Origin: Planctomycetota bacterium
GTDB taxonomy: Bacteria; Planctomycetota; J058; JAJDCQ01
DNA: 64,000 bases
NCBI GenBank assembly: GCA_029260755.1
Contig: JAJDCQ010000136.1
Coordinates: 1 to 64,000, forward strand
Direction: 5' to 3'
Below the pieces are notes generated by a model, which saw only the letters and a list, made by a program, of their open reading frames with translations, ran no database searches and was not told the origin of the DNA. A program made the translations under genes and the position numbers. Below, in pieces: positions 47,895-55,416 of this stretch (its first letter is position 1; each line of letters starts with the position of its first letter).

Positions 47895-49013
47895 ATGCAG
47901 CCTCGCCCGCCCGGTCCCCGTCCCGCCGCCCTGGTGATCGCCGCCCTCGTCGCCCTCGGCGGGATACTGCTCTCGTCGGCGCCCGCGCACGCCCAGGACC
48001 CGGAGCCGACGCCACCCGAGGGGCTCGCCGAGCTCATCGAGCAGCTCGCCGACGAGGACGCGGGCGTCCGGGCGAACGCCGCCGACGAGATCGCGGGCCA
48101 CGGCAAGGACGCGAAGAGCGCGACGAGCGCGCTCATCACCGCCCTCGGGGACGATGAGGCGATCGTCCGCGCCGCCGCGGCGGTGGCCCTCGGCGCGATC
48201 GGGCCCGGGGCGAAGCAGGCGACCCTCGCCCTCGGCTCGCGCCTCACCGACGACGATGTGGCCGTTCGCCGCGAGGCTGCGTGGGCGCTCGAGCGGATCG
48301 GCCCCGGAGCGAGGCTCGCGATCGGCGCCCTCGCCAAGGCGCTCGCCGACGAGGACGTCGACGTCCGGCGCGCCGCCGTCCGGGCGATCGGCGCCGCGGG
48401 CGGACGGAAGGCGACGAGCGCGCTCATCGCCGCCCTCGAGAGCCCCGACGCGTGGGTCCGCTTCCGGGCGGCGTTCTTCCTTCAAGGCCACGGCGCCGAG
48501 GCCCGCAGCGCCGTGTCGAAGCTGACCGCCCTCCTCGCCGACGAGAGCGAGGACGTCCGCGGCGCGGCCGCCGGAGCGCTCGGCGCGATCGGCGAGGCCG
48601 CCGCGCCGGCCATCCCCAAGCTCCTCGAGGCGGCGATCGATGTCGAGTCGAGCGTCCGGGCATGGGCGCTCGACGCCCTCCCCCGCGTCGGCACCCCGGC
48701 GGCCGACGCCCTGCCGCTGTTGACGGCCGCGCTCGCCGACGACGACACCGAGGTGCGGGCGATCGCGTGCCTGGCCCTCGGCGACTACGGCGCCGAGGCG
48801 CTCGGGGCCGTGCCCGCCATCGCGAAGCTGCTCGACGACGACGAGCGCGAGGTGAGGGTCTCCGCCGCGCGGGGCCTCGGCCGGCTCGGCGACGCGTCGG
48901 CGAGGCCCGCCCTCGAGAAGGCGCGCGCGGTCGCGCAGAAGGAGGGCGACGACGACCTCGTCGCGACGATCGCGGAGGCCCTCGCCGGGCTCGGTGACGG
49001 GGGCGGCGACTGA
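47895..49013 (+). CDS. Secreted HEAT-repeat protein
   Basis: The product has 372 residues. The signal peptide ends at AHA (about residue 33). The mature part is a regular solenoid of about nine HEAT or PBS-lyase repeats of 31-38 residues with D-V-x-V-R-x-x-A-x-x-A-L-G motifs. It has no catalytic domain and probably acts as an exported protein-binding scaffold. ATG 47895 is supported by AGGAG (47882-47886) at 8-nt spacing and by the signal peptide; the frame before it is not protein-like. It may be cotranscribed with the NYN-LOTUS gene, but the products would act in different compartments. Confidence 0.85.
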   Translation: MQPRPPGPRPAALVIAALVALGGILLSSAPAHAQDPEPTPPEGLAELIEQLADEDAGVRANAADEIAGHGKDAKSATSALITALGDDEAIVRAAAAVALGAIGPGAKQATLALGSRLTDDDVAVRREAAWALERIGPGARLAIGALAKALADEDVDVRRAAVRAIGAAGGRKATSALIAALESPDAWVRFRAAFFLQGHGAEARSAVSKLTALLADESEDVRGAAAGALGAIGEAAAPAIPKLLEAAIDVESSVRAWALDALPRVGTPAADALPLLTAALADDDTEVRAIACLALGDYGAEALGAVPAIAKLLDDDEREVRVSAARGLGRLGDASARPALEKARAVAQKEGDDDLVATIAEALAGLGDGGGD

Positions 49014-49071
49014 CCTCGGGCTTCCGTCGCTCGCGACGAAGAGGAACACGGGTCTTCTTGCACGAACGGCC

Positions 49072-49219
49072 AACGATCCACAGATTACACAGATTACACA
49101 GATGAGGAGCTGCCGAAGGCGATCATCCCTCGCCGAAAGGCGGAGGCCCGATTCGGCATCGGCAACGACACGGACCCGCCCGCGGCAATCTGTGTAATCT
49201 GTGAAATCTGTGGATCGTT
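49072..49219. repeat. Inverted-repeat element, ACAGATTACACAGATT type
   Basis: The arm at 49072-49101 (AACGATCCACAGATTACACA and on) is the reverse complement of 49190-49219 with one mismatch in 30. The arms contain tandem ATTACACAG units. The 88-nt loop is not coding. It lies after the HEAT gene and before the convergent deaminase gene. Repeats of this type are scattered through many environmental bacterial genomes; a mobile or terminator role is inferred. Confidence 0.7.
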
Positions 49220-49269
49220 TCCCCGCGACGGCAATCACGTGCGCGTGTGTTCCAGGAACGACGAAAGCC

Positions 49270-49380
49270 CACGCAGAGACGCAGAGCATCCGCTCGGGCG
49301 TGCGAACCTCGAGTCGAGTCGAACCGGTTCGTGACGGGGTTCTGAGCTGGAGATGCTCTGCGTCTCCGCGTCTCTGCGTG
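49270..49380. repeat. Inverted-repeat element, ACGCAGAGACGCAGAG type
   Basis: The left arm at 49270-49290 (CACGCAGAGACGCAGAGCAT and C) matches the reverse complement of 49352-49380, except that the right arm carries one extra octamer. The arms are made of GCAGAGAC octamers, so arm length probably varies by octamer slippage. The loop is about 61 nt. It stands next to a different inverted-repeat element at 49072-49219. Together they fill most of the 442-bp gap between two convergent genes. Confidence 0.65.
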
Positions 49381-49455
49381 AGATTGATGGGCGTCGCCGT
49401 TCCGGGAGTGCCCGCGGGTGACGCGTCCTCCTCGGAGTCCCGCCGTCTCACGTGC

Positions 49456-50670
49456 TCAGAGAAACGCCTGACCGTGCCCGCGGTAGGTGCGGGCGCGGTC
49501 GACGATCCGGTCGCCCTGGACGAGGAGCAGCTCGTTCACGTGCTCGGCGAGCTCGCCCGCCTTCGAGTGGCGGAAGAACACCGGGTCGCCCGGCGCGAGC
49601 TCGGTCTTGCACCGAGAGGTCGTGAGCGGCGTCTGCACCTCGCCGCATCCTTCGGTCTTCACCAGCTCGAGCCCGGCTGGGAGCCACGGTCTCGGGGAGC
49701 GGTCCGCGCCCGACTCTCCCGAGGCGATCCAGCCGCCGCCGTGGCAGGTGAGATAGCCCGGGTCCGAGCTCCGGACGACCTGACAGGCGAACGCGGCGGC
49801 CGGCCGCAGCGACAGGCCGCGGTAGTAGTCGAAGAGGTGCGGCGCGAGGAGCGCCGAGCCGGCCGTCACCTCGGTCAGGGCCGGCTCCGCCGCGGCCGCC
49901 TCGAGCGACCCCGTCCCGCCACCGTTCACCACCTCGAGGTCGATCCCGCCTGCGCGGAGGTGCTCGACGACGCCGGCGCGTAGCTTCGCCGCGCGCGGCC
50001 CCGCGACCCCCTTGAGGGCGCGGGCGATCGGATTGCGCGCCGGGGTGAACGGGTTCTTGTCGGTGAGCCCGGCGATGTGTGCCTCGTAGGCCATGAGGCC
50101 GATCACCTCGACGCCATCGAGGACGTTCGCCCGCCGGCAGAGGCGAAGGACCGCCTCGGCGTCGCGCAGCGGGCTCCGTCGCGCGCCGACGTGGACGCCG
50201 ATTCCCGGTCGATAGGAGACGTCGAGCTCGACGACCGCGCGACAGACCGTCCCGTGTTCGCGACCGGCCCGGGCGAGCGCCTCGAGATGGTCCTCGGAGT
50301 CGACGACGAGCGAGAGGGTGCGTCCGTCCGCCGACGCCTGCGCGAACGCATCGAGGTCGGCCCCCTGCATCGTCGGATAGGCGACGAGGAGGTCGTCGAA
50401 GCCCTCCTCGGTCGCGAGCCAGACGGCCTCGGCGACGGTGAAGCACATGAGGCCGAGGGCGACGCCGCCCGCTCGGTCGATCGCGCGGCGGAGAAGCGCG
50501 GGGGCGCGGACGCTCTTGCTGGCGAGCCGGAGCGACTTCTCCCCGCGCCGGGCGAGCTCGACGCAGACGGCGAGGTTCGCGTCGAAGGCGTCGAGATCGA
50601 CGATCGCGCAGGGGAGTCGCTCGCCCGCGATGGCGGACCGGAAGCGGTGGTAGTCGGCGGTCTGCGGCAT
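49456..50670 (-). CDS. PLP-dependent amino acid deaminase/aldolase (alanine racemase N-terminal-type fold)
   Basis: The product has 404 residues, typical for this family. The barrel starts with AIVDLDAFDAN, and the pyridoxal phosphate lysine is K52 in RLASKSVR. VELDVSYRPGIGVHVG and the Gly-rich phosphate-binding NGGGTGS follow, and the C-terminal beta domain carries HGGGWIASG and FFRHSKAGELAEH. Relatives are D-threonine aldolase and D-serine dehydratase; annotated homologues are called amino acid deaminase/aldolase. The substrate is unknown. It is divergent from the TauE/SafE gene, with overlapping -10-like boxes in the 33-bp gap. Confidence 0.87.
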   Translation of the reverse strand: MPQTADYHRFRSAIAGERLPCAIVDLDAFDANLAVCVELARRGEKSLRLASKSVRAPALLRRAIDRAGGVALGLMCFTVAEAVWLATEEGFDDLLVAYPTMQGADLDAFAQASADGRTLSLVVDSEDHLEALARAGREHGTVCRAVVELDVSYRPGIGVHVGARRSPLRDAEAVLRLCRRANVLDGVEVIGLMAYEAHIAGLTDKNPFTPARNPIARALKGVAGPRAAKLRAGVVEHLRAGGIDLEVVNGGGTGSLEAAAAEPALTEVTAGSALLAPHLFDYYRGLSLRPAAAFACQVVRSSDPGYLTCHGGGWIASGESGADRSPRPWLPAGLELVKTEGCGEVQTPLTTSRCKTELAPGDPVFFRHSKAGELAEHVNELLLVQGDRIVDRARTYRGHGQAFL

Positions 50671-50687
50671 CGACGTGGCGCGCGATC

Positions 50688-50697
50688 ATACTATCAT
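50688..50697. promoter_or_regulatory. Overlapping divergent -10-like boxes
   Basis: TATCAT (50692-50697, plus strand) faces the permease gene and TAGTAT (50688-50693, minus strand) faces the deaminase gene; they overlap by two bases. Neither has a clear -35 partner. If both are used, RNA polymerase can serve only one gene at a time. Confidence 0.35.
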
Positions 50698-50703
50698 CGG
50701 AGC

Positions 50704-51447
50704 ATGCCGCCCACCTGGATCGTCATCGTCCTCACGGTCGCCGCCGTGATCACCTCGACCATCTCGGGCGTCATCGGCATGGGCGGCGGCGCGACGCTCC
50801 TCGGGATCATGATCCTCGTAGGGATCGACCCGACGGTGGTGATCCCCGTCCACGCGACGATCCAGCTCGCGAGCAACGGGAGCCGCGCGCTCCTGCTCCT
50901 CCGTCACGTCCGATGGCGGCCGGTCCTGTGGCTCGCCCTGCCCGCCTGGCCGGGCCTCGTCCTCGGCCTGCTCTTCCTCGATCTCCCGTGGGTGAGCGAG
51001 GACGTGATCCGGTTCCTCATGGGCGTCGCGATCCTCTACGCCGCCTGGACGCCGAAGTGGGGGCTCCAGAACCTCTCGGAGCGGACCGCGTTCGCCCTGG
51101 CCGGCTTCGTCGGCGGCGCGTTCGGCGTGGTCATCGGCGCGATCGGGCCGCTCACCGCCCCGTTCTTCCTCCGCGAGGACTACCCCCGCCACGAGGTCGT
51201 CGCGACCAAGGCGGTCTGCGCGACCTACTTCCACATCGTGAAGCTGGTCGCGTTCGTCGGCGTCCGCGAGTTCGTCGTCGGCGATCACCTCGGCCTGATC
51301 CTGCCGATGGCGGCCGCGACGATCGTGGGCACGTGGATCGGGAAGCAGATCCTCGGGAAGATCAGCGAGACGGCGTTCCGGCGGATCTACCGGGGGGTGC
51401 TGACCCTGCTCGCCCTCCGGATCCTGCTCCTCGCCGTCTGGGCGTGA
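50704..51447 (+). CDS. TauE/SafE-family membrane permease
   Basis: The product has 247 residues with about eight hydrophobic helices. The family hallmarks are present: an N-terminal helix with GVIGMGGGATLLGIM, the middle turn FVGGAFGVVIGAIGPLTAPFF, which repeats the same G-x-G pattern, and YRGVLTLLALRILLLAV at the end. TauE/SafE proteins export sulfite, sulfoacetate or other organic anions by proton motive force. The substrate here is not known. The divergent deaminase/aldolase gene may indicate a link to amino acid or sulfur-compound breakdown. The start has GGAG close before it, with TATCAT at 50692-50697. Confidence 0.87.
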   Translation: MPPTWIVIVLTVAAVITSTISGVIGMGGGATLLGIMILVGIDPTVVIPVHATIQLASNGSRALLLLRHVRWRPVLWLALPAWPGLVLGLLFLDLPWVSEDVIRFLMGVAILYAAWTPKWGLQNLSERTAFALAGFVGGAFGVVIGAIGPLTAPFFLREDYPRHEVVATKAVCATYFHIVKLVAFVGVREFVVGDHLGLILPMAAATIVGTWIGKQILGKISETAFRRIYRGVLTLLALRILLLAVWA

Positions 51448-51453
51448 GGCGAA

Positions 51454-53001
51454 TCAGTCCTCGAGGCGCAGCTTCGGGGACCGGACGAGGAGGCGCTCGG
51501 GCGCGCCGTTGTCGACCGTCGCGACCCCGAGCCCGAGGCCTGTCAGGCGCCGGTCGCTGGTCGCCGGGACGTCGGCGATCGGCTGGCGGATCACCCGCTT
51601 CTTGCCGACGAAGCACTGAAGCGACTCGTCGACGACGCGGGCGGTGAGGGTGTACCAGCGATCCCCCTCGAGGCGCTCGAGGTGGCGGGTCGCCGCCTCG
51701 TCTCCGCCTACGTGGCAACCCTGGCGGGTGAACACCCATGTGCCGAGCGTGTCCTCGCCGATCGGCAGGATCAGCGTCAGCCACGGCCGGCGATCGAGGC
51801 GTCGTCGCTCCTCCATGTCACGGATGAAGATCTCGACGGTGAAGGTGTAGTCGCCGAGCGCCTTGCCCTGGGTGAGGAGCGGAGCGAGCGCGACGCGCCC
51901 GCGCCGCTCCTGCGCGAGGAGCCCGCCCTCCTCGAGCAGCCAGGTTCCCTCGGTCGCGAACCCCTCGACACCGCGCTCGTCGAGCGGGATCCAGACGCCG
52001 CGCGGCAGCGCCGCCGCCGCGCCGCCGTCGTCCGTCGGCTTCGGGCCGAAGAAGGTGAGCGAGTCGAGCTCGAGCTTCCCCGACTTCCAGTGGAGGCCAA
52101 GGTGGATCGGCTGACCGTCCGCCCGCTTCGCCGCGTGCACGAGGGGAAGCTCGACGAGGCCGGGCGCGACCGCGACGGCGCGCAGGGTCCCGTCGACCTC
52201 CGCGATCCGGACCGACCACGGCGTGTCGTCCGTCGTCCGCTGGTCGAGGTCGTGGCCGGCCTCGACCGGCTCGGCCCCGCCGCCGGGTGCGAGGGTCGCC
52301 TCGAAGCGTCGCGCGGTCGAGGTGACCTCGATGACGACGTCCTCATCGCGCGGCGACCCGGTCGAGGTGCCCTCGAGGGCGATGACGAGCTTTCCGAGCC
52401 CGCGCCCGCGGAGCTCGACGTTCCAGACGCCGCCGGCGGGGAGCCCGAGGCGATGCCGGAGGGTGCCGTCCGCCTTGCGCGCGACGAGCCGTCCGTCGCG
52501 AACCCGCGGTTTGGCGCCGCGGTCGACCTCGAAGTCGCCGAGCTCCGCCGTCTCGTCGAAGCCGTAGTAGAGACGCACCGTGGTCGGCGTGGGGAGCGTC
52601 GCCGCTCCCTGCCAGGCCGCGCGACCCGTCCAGAGCTCGGTCCGGACGGCGGCCTCGAGCTGCTCGATCTCCTCGGCGTTCTCCGCGAAGAACTTCGTCT
52701 CGCCCGCCTCGGTCCGCAGGCGCTCGAGCAGCTCGCCGGCCCGCTCGACGTTTCGCTCCGCCTCCTGCTTCGCCTGGGCGTAGAGCTGCTTGGCGCGCTG
52801 CTCCTGCTGGGCGGCGTCGCGCTGCGCCCGCTGCGCCTCCTGGCGGCGGCGCTGCTCCTCGCGGCGGCGCTGCGCCTCCTCCTGCTGCTTCCGACGCTCC
52901 TCGGGTGAGACCTGCGCGGACGCGGCCGTCGCGGAGCCGGTCGCGACGAGGACCGCGGTGATCAGGGCGAGGCCGAGTCGGAACCGGCGAGGGGGAGCCA
53001 T
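51454..53001 (-). CDS. Secreted protein with N-terminal coiled coil and lectin-like beta domains
   Basis: The product has 515 residues. The signal peptide ends at SAQ (about residue 30). Residues 31-110 form a highly charged coiled coil rich in Gln, Glu and Arg. The remainder (about 125-515) is beta-rich, with two similar halves suggestive of concanavalin-like or DUF1080-type jelly-roll folds. No catalytic motif can be seen. Binding of polysaccharide or peptidoglycan is possible but not shown. ATG 53001 has a strong ribosome binding site (GGAGGT, minus strand, 53009-53014). It is convergent with the permease gene, 6 nt away. Confidence 0.8.
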   Translation of the reverse strand: MAPPRRFRLGLALITAVLVATGSATAASAQVSPEERRKQQEEAQRRREEQRRRQEAQRAQRDAAQQEQRAKQLYAQAKQEAERNVERAGELLERLRTEAGETKFFAENAEEIEQLEAAVRTELWTGRAAWQGAATLPTPTTVRLYYGFDETAELGDFEVDRGAKPRVRDGRLVARKADGTLRHRLGLPAGGVWNVELRGRGLGKLVIALEGTSTGSPRDEDVVIEVTSTARRFEATLAPGGGAEPVEAGHDLDQRTTDDTPWSVRIAEVDGTLRAVAVAPGLVELPLVHAAKRADGQPIHLGLHWKSGKLELDSLTFFGPKPTDDGGAAAALPRGVWIPLDERGVEGFATEGTWLLEEGGLLAQERRGRVALAPLLTQGKALGDYTFTVEIFIRDMEERRRLDRRPWLTLILPIGEDTLGTWVFTRQGCHVGGDEAATRHLERLEGDRWYTLTARVVDESLQCFVGKKRVIRQPIADVPATSDRRLTGLGLGVATVDNGAPERLLVRSPKLRLED

Positions 53002-53141
53002 CGTTTGGACCTCCGGGCGAGAAGGGACGCGCCGTGATGATGGCGCGCGCGGGCGCGAGGCGCCAGCGGGGACGCTCTTCGAAGGGGCCTGCCTAGCCCG
53101 GATAGGGGCTACCGACGCGCTCAGGTCGATGAAGCGATGGA

Positions 53142-53327
53142 ACCACGGAGGCACGGAGCAGCTTCGGATGACGCCACGTCGCGGACCGATCCCGCCGCTC
53201 CTTCTCCTGGTTCCCGTCGCCTCGCGTGACCGAGCCCGAGAGGGAGCCATCCCTGGAGCCGGGCGGCTCGTGCGAGCCGGGATACGGCGCCCGCAGTCGC
53301 TCCACCGTGTCTCCGTGCCTCCGTGGT
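53142..53327. repeat. Inverted-repeat element, ACCACGGAGGCACGGAG type
   Basis: ACCACGGAGGCACGGAG at 53142-53158 is exactly inverted at 53311-53327 (17 of 17 bp), with a 152-nt loop that has no recognisable gene. It sits in the 367-bp gap between two minus-strand genes. The arms consist of the short unit CACGGAG. It is the third kind of short-unit inverted element within 4.3 kb. Confidence 0.7.
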
Positions 53328-53368
53328 GAATCTGCTCGCCGAAGGCGAGCCCATCGGACTGAACCGGG

Positions 53369-55342
53369 CTAGGCCCGGGCCGGCTCGGGGAGCCAGCGCG
53401 CCTCGGCGAGGAGGTCGGCCGTCTCCTCGTAGGCGTGGAACTGCGGGACGTAGTAGAGGCCGGAGAAGACCTCGGGACGGGCCCGGACGGCCTCGAGCAC
53501 CTCCAGGGCGGTGTCGCGGCCGAGCTTGCGCTGATCGGCGTCGTCGAGGTCGCCGAGCTTCGCGATCAGCTCCTTGCCCACCGGCATCCCGAAGCCCTTG
53601 CGGAGGAGCTGCGCGTTCCGGCGCGTCGTGATCTGCATGACGCCGGGGAACACCGCGAGCCTCCGACCCTGCGCGACGCGCACCCGCTCGGCGAGCTCGA
53701 CGAACGCGTCGGCGGTCCTCTCGACCGTCGCGACGTCGAAGATCGGCTGCGTCATGGCGAACGAGGCTCCGGCGTGCAGCGTCTTGGTCGCGAAGATCTC
53801 CGCCTGCTTCCGCACCGCGATCGGGTTGAACGCCGCGCCGACGTAGTACGGCAGCGGCGGGAGCCCCTCCTCCCAGGTGAGCGAGATGCCCTGCGCCCGG
53901 AGGGTGAAGGCGCGCAGGCCGGTCACGCTCCGGAGGTCGTAGGGGGCGCTCGAGGTCGACCAGACGCCGGTCGGCGGGTCGCCCGAGATCACGAGCACGT
54001 TCGGGCTCAGGTGGTGGAGGCTCTCCATCTCGGTCGCGAACGCGACGAGCGTCTTGTCGGCGCACGAGATGTGGAGGACGAGCTCGACGTCGGGCACCCG
54101 CGCCCGGACCATCCCGGCGAAGACGTCGCGGCCAAGGCGCGGCTCCCGGCCGGGGTTGTCGCCGAGGGTGATGTAGCGGATCCCGCGCGCGGCGAGCGTC
54201 TCGGCGCCGGCGAGCACGCGCTCCAGCCCCGGCTTGCCGACGCGCGGCGGGTCGAGCTCGACGAGGACGGGACGCTCGGCGCGACCCTCGTCGGCGATCT
54301 CCGCCTCGAGGCGCGAGCGCGGCTCCGCGGGCGCGGCGCCCGGGGCGAGCCCTCCGGTCATCGCCGTGCGCATCCGCTCGTAGCGTTCGAGGTGACTCGC
54401 CCGCGCCGCCGCGAGACCGTCGGCGCCGATCTTCTCGAGCTCGTCCCGGAGGATTCCGATGTGCATCGGCGTGATGCCGCAGCACCCCCCGATGAGCCGG
54501 ACGCCGGCCTCGACGAGCTTGCGGCCGAACCCGCTCACCGTCGCGCGCAGGCTCCGGTCGATCTCGAACACGCCTTCGCAGAGGGTGCTCCGCCGCCCGA
54601 CGTTCGGCTGCGCCGCGAGGGGAAGCGCCGTCCACTCCCGCATCTCGAGGATCCGGACGTAGAGCTCGGCGGGATCGAGGAAGCAGTTGAGACCGACCGC
54701 GTGGGCGCCGCCCTCGTCCGCCGCCCGGACGAGCGTCTCGAGGTCGTCGCCGTGGATCGTCGCGCTGCGACGCCCGCACGCGATCTGGAACACGACCGGG
54801 ATCTCGGGGAACCGCTCCCGCGCGACCGAGAGAGCGGCGAGCCCCTCCTCGGCGCGATGCACCGTCTCGATGATGAAGCAGTCGACGCCGGCGCCGCCGA
54901 GCGCATCGATCTGCTCGCCGTAAGCGTCGCGAACCTCCTCGCCGGTCCGGCTTCGCGCCGCCGGGCTCGCGTCGGTCCGATGACTGATCGGCCCGACCGC
55001 CCCGGCGATGAACACGTCCCGTCCGGCGGCCGCCTCCCGGGCGATCTCGACGCCGCGCGTGTTGATCTGCGCGACCAGGCCCTCGTGGCCCTTGTCGAAG
55101 TTGCCGAGGTGGATCCGGTTCGCCCCGAACGTGTTCGTCTCGATGAGGTCGACGTCGGCCTCGTCGAGATACGCGCGGTGGACGTCGGAGACCTTCTTCG
55201 GGTCGGTCAGGTTGAGGAAGTCGAAGCTCTGCTCGCGGGGCACGCCGACGCGAGCGAGGAGGAAGCCCATCGCGCCATCGCCGCGGACGAGGCCGTCCTC
55301 GAGGCGACGAACGAAGGGGTGGTCAGCGATGCTTCGGGACAC
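53369..55342 (-). CDS. Bifunctional homocysteine S-methyltransferase / methylenetetrahydrofolate reductase
   Basis: The product has 657 residues. The N-terminal half (about 1-310) is a homocysteine methyltransferase barrel with DGAMGFLL, the ETNTFGANR block, and the zinc cysteines in VGLNCF and IGGCCGITP. The C-terminal half (about 350-655) is an MTHFR-type FAD barrel with TLGDN, H-x-S-C-x-D and the QPIFD segment. The fusion would reduce methylene-THF and supply methyl groups for methionine synthesis; it lacks a cobalamin domain. Start GTG 55342 has GAGGAG (minus strand, 55351-55356) at 8-nt spacing. It is last in the minus-strand run, 74 nt behind the HEAT lipoprotein gene. Confidence 0.9.
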   Translation of the reverse strand: MSRSIADHPFVRRLEDGLVRGDGAMGFLLARVGVPREQSFDFLNLTDPKKVSDVHRAYLDEADVDLIETNTFGANRIHLGNFDKGHEGLVAQINTRGVEIAREAAAGRDVFIAGAVGPISHRTDASPAARSRTGEEVRDAYGEQIDALGGAGVDCFIIETVHRAEEGLAALSVARERFPEIPVVFQIACGRRSATIHGDDLETLVRAADEGGAHAVGLNCFLDPAELYVRILEMREWTALPLAAQPNVGRRSTLCEGVFEIDRSLRATVSGFGRKLVEAGVRLIGGCCGITPMHIGILRDELEKIGADGLAAARASHLERYERMRTAMTGGLAPGAAPAEPRSRLEAEIADEGRAERPVLVELDPPRVGKPGLERVLAGAETLAARGIRYITLGDNPGREPRLGRDVFAGMVRARVPDVELVLHISCADKTLVAFATEMESLHHLSPNVLVISGDPPTGVWSTSSAPYDLRSVTGLRAFTLRAQGISLTWEEGLPPLPYYVGAAFNPIAVRKQAEIFATKTLHAGASFAMTQPIFDVATVERTADAFVELAERVRVAQGRRLAVFPGVMQITTRRNAQLLRKGFGMPVGKELIAKLGDLDDADQRKLGRDTALEVLEAVRARPEVFSGLYYVPQFHAYEETADLLAEARWLPEPARA

Positions 55343-55416
55343 GGCGCGGGCTCCTCGTGACGCAGTGCGACCGTTGATGATACGAGGTTTGCCGAGTCCG
55401 GGAAACCCCGGAACGC

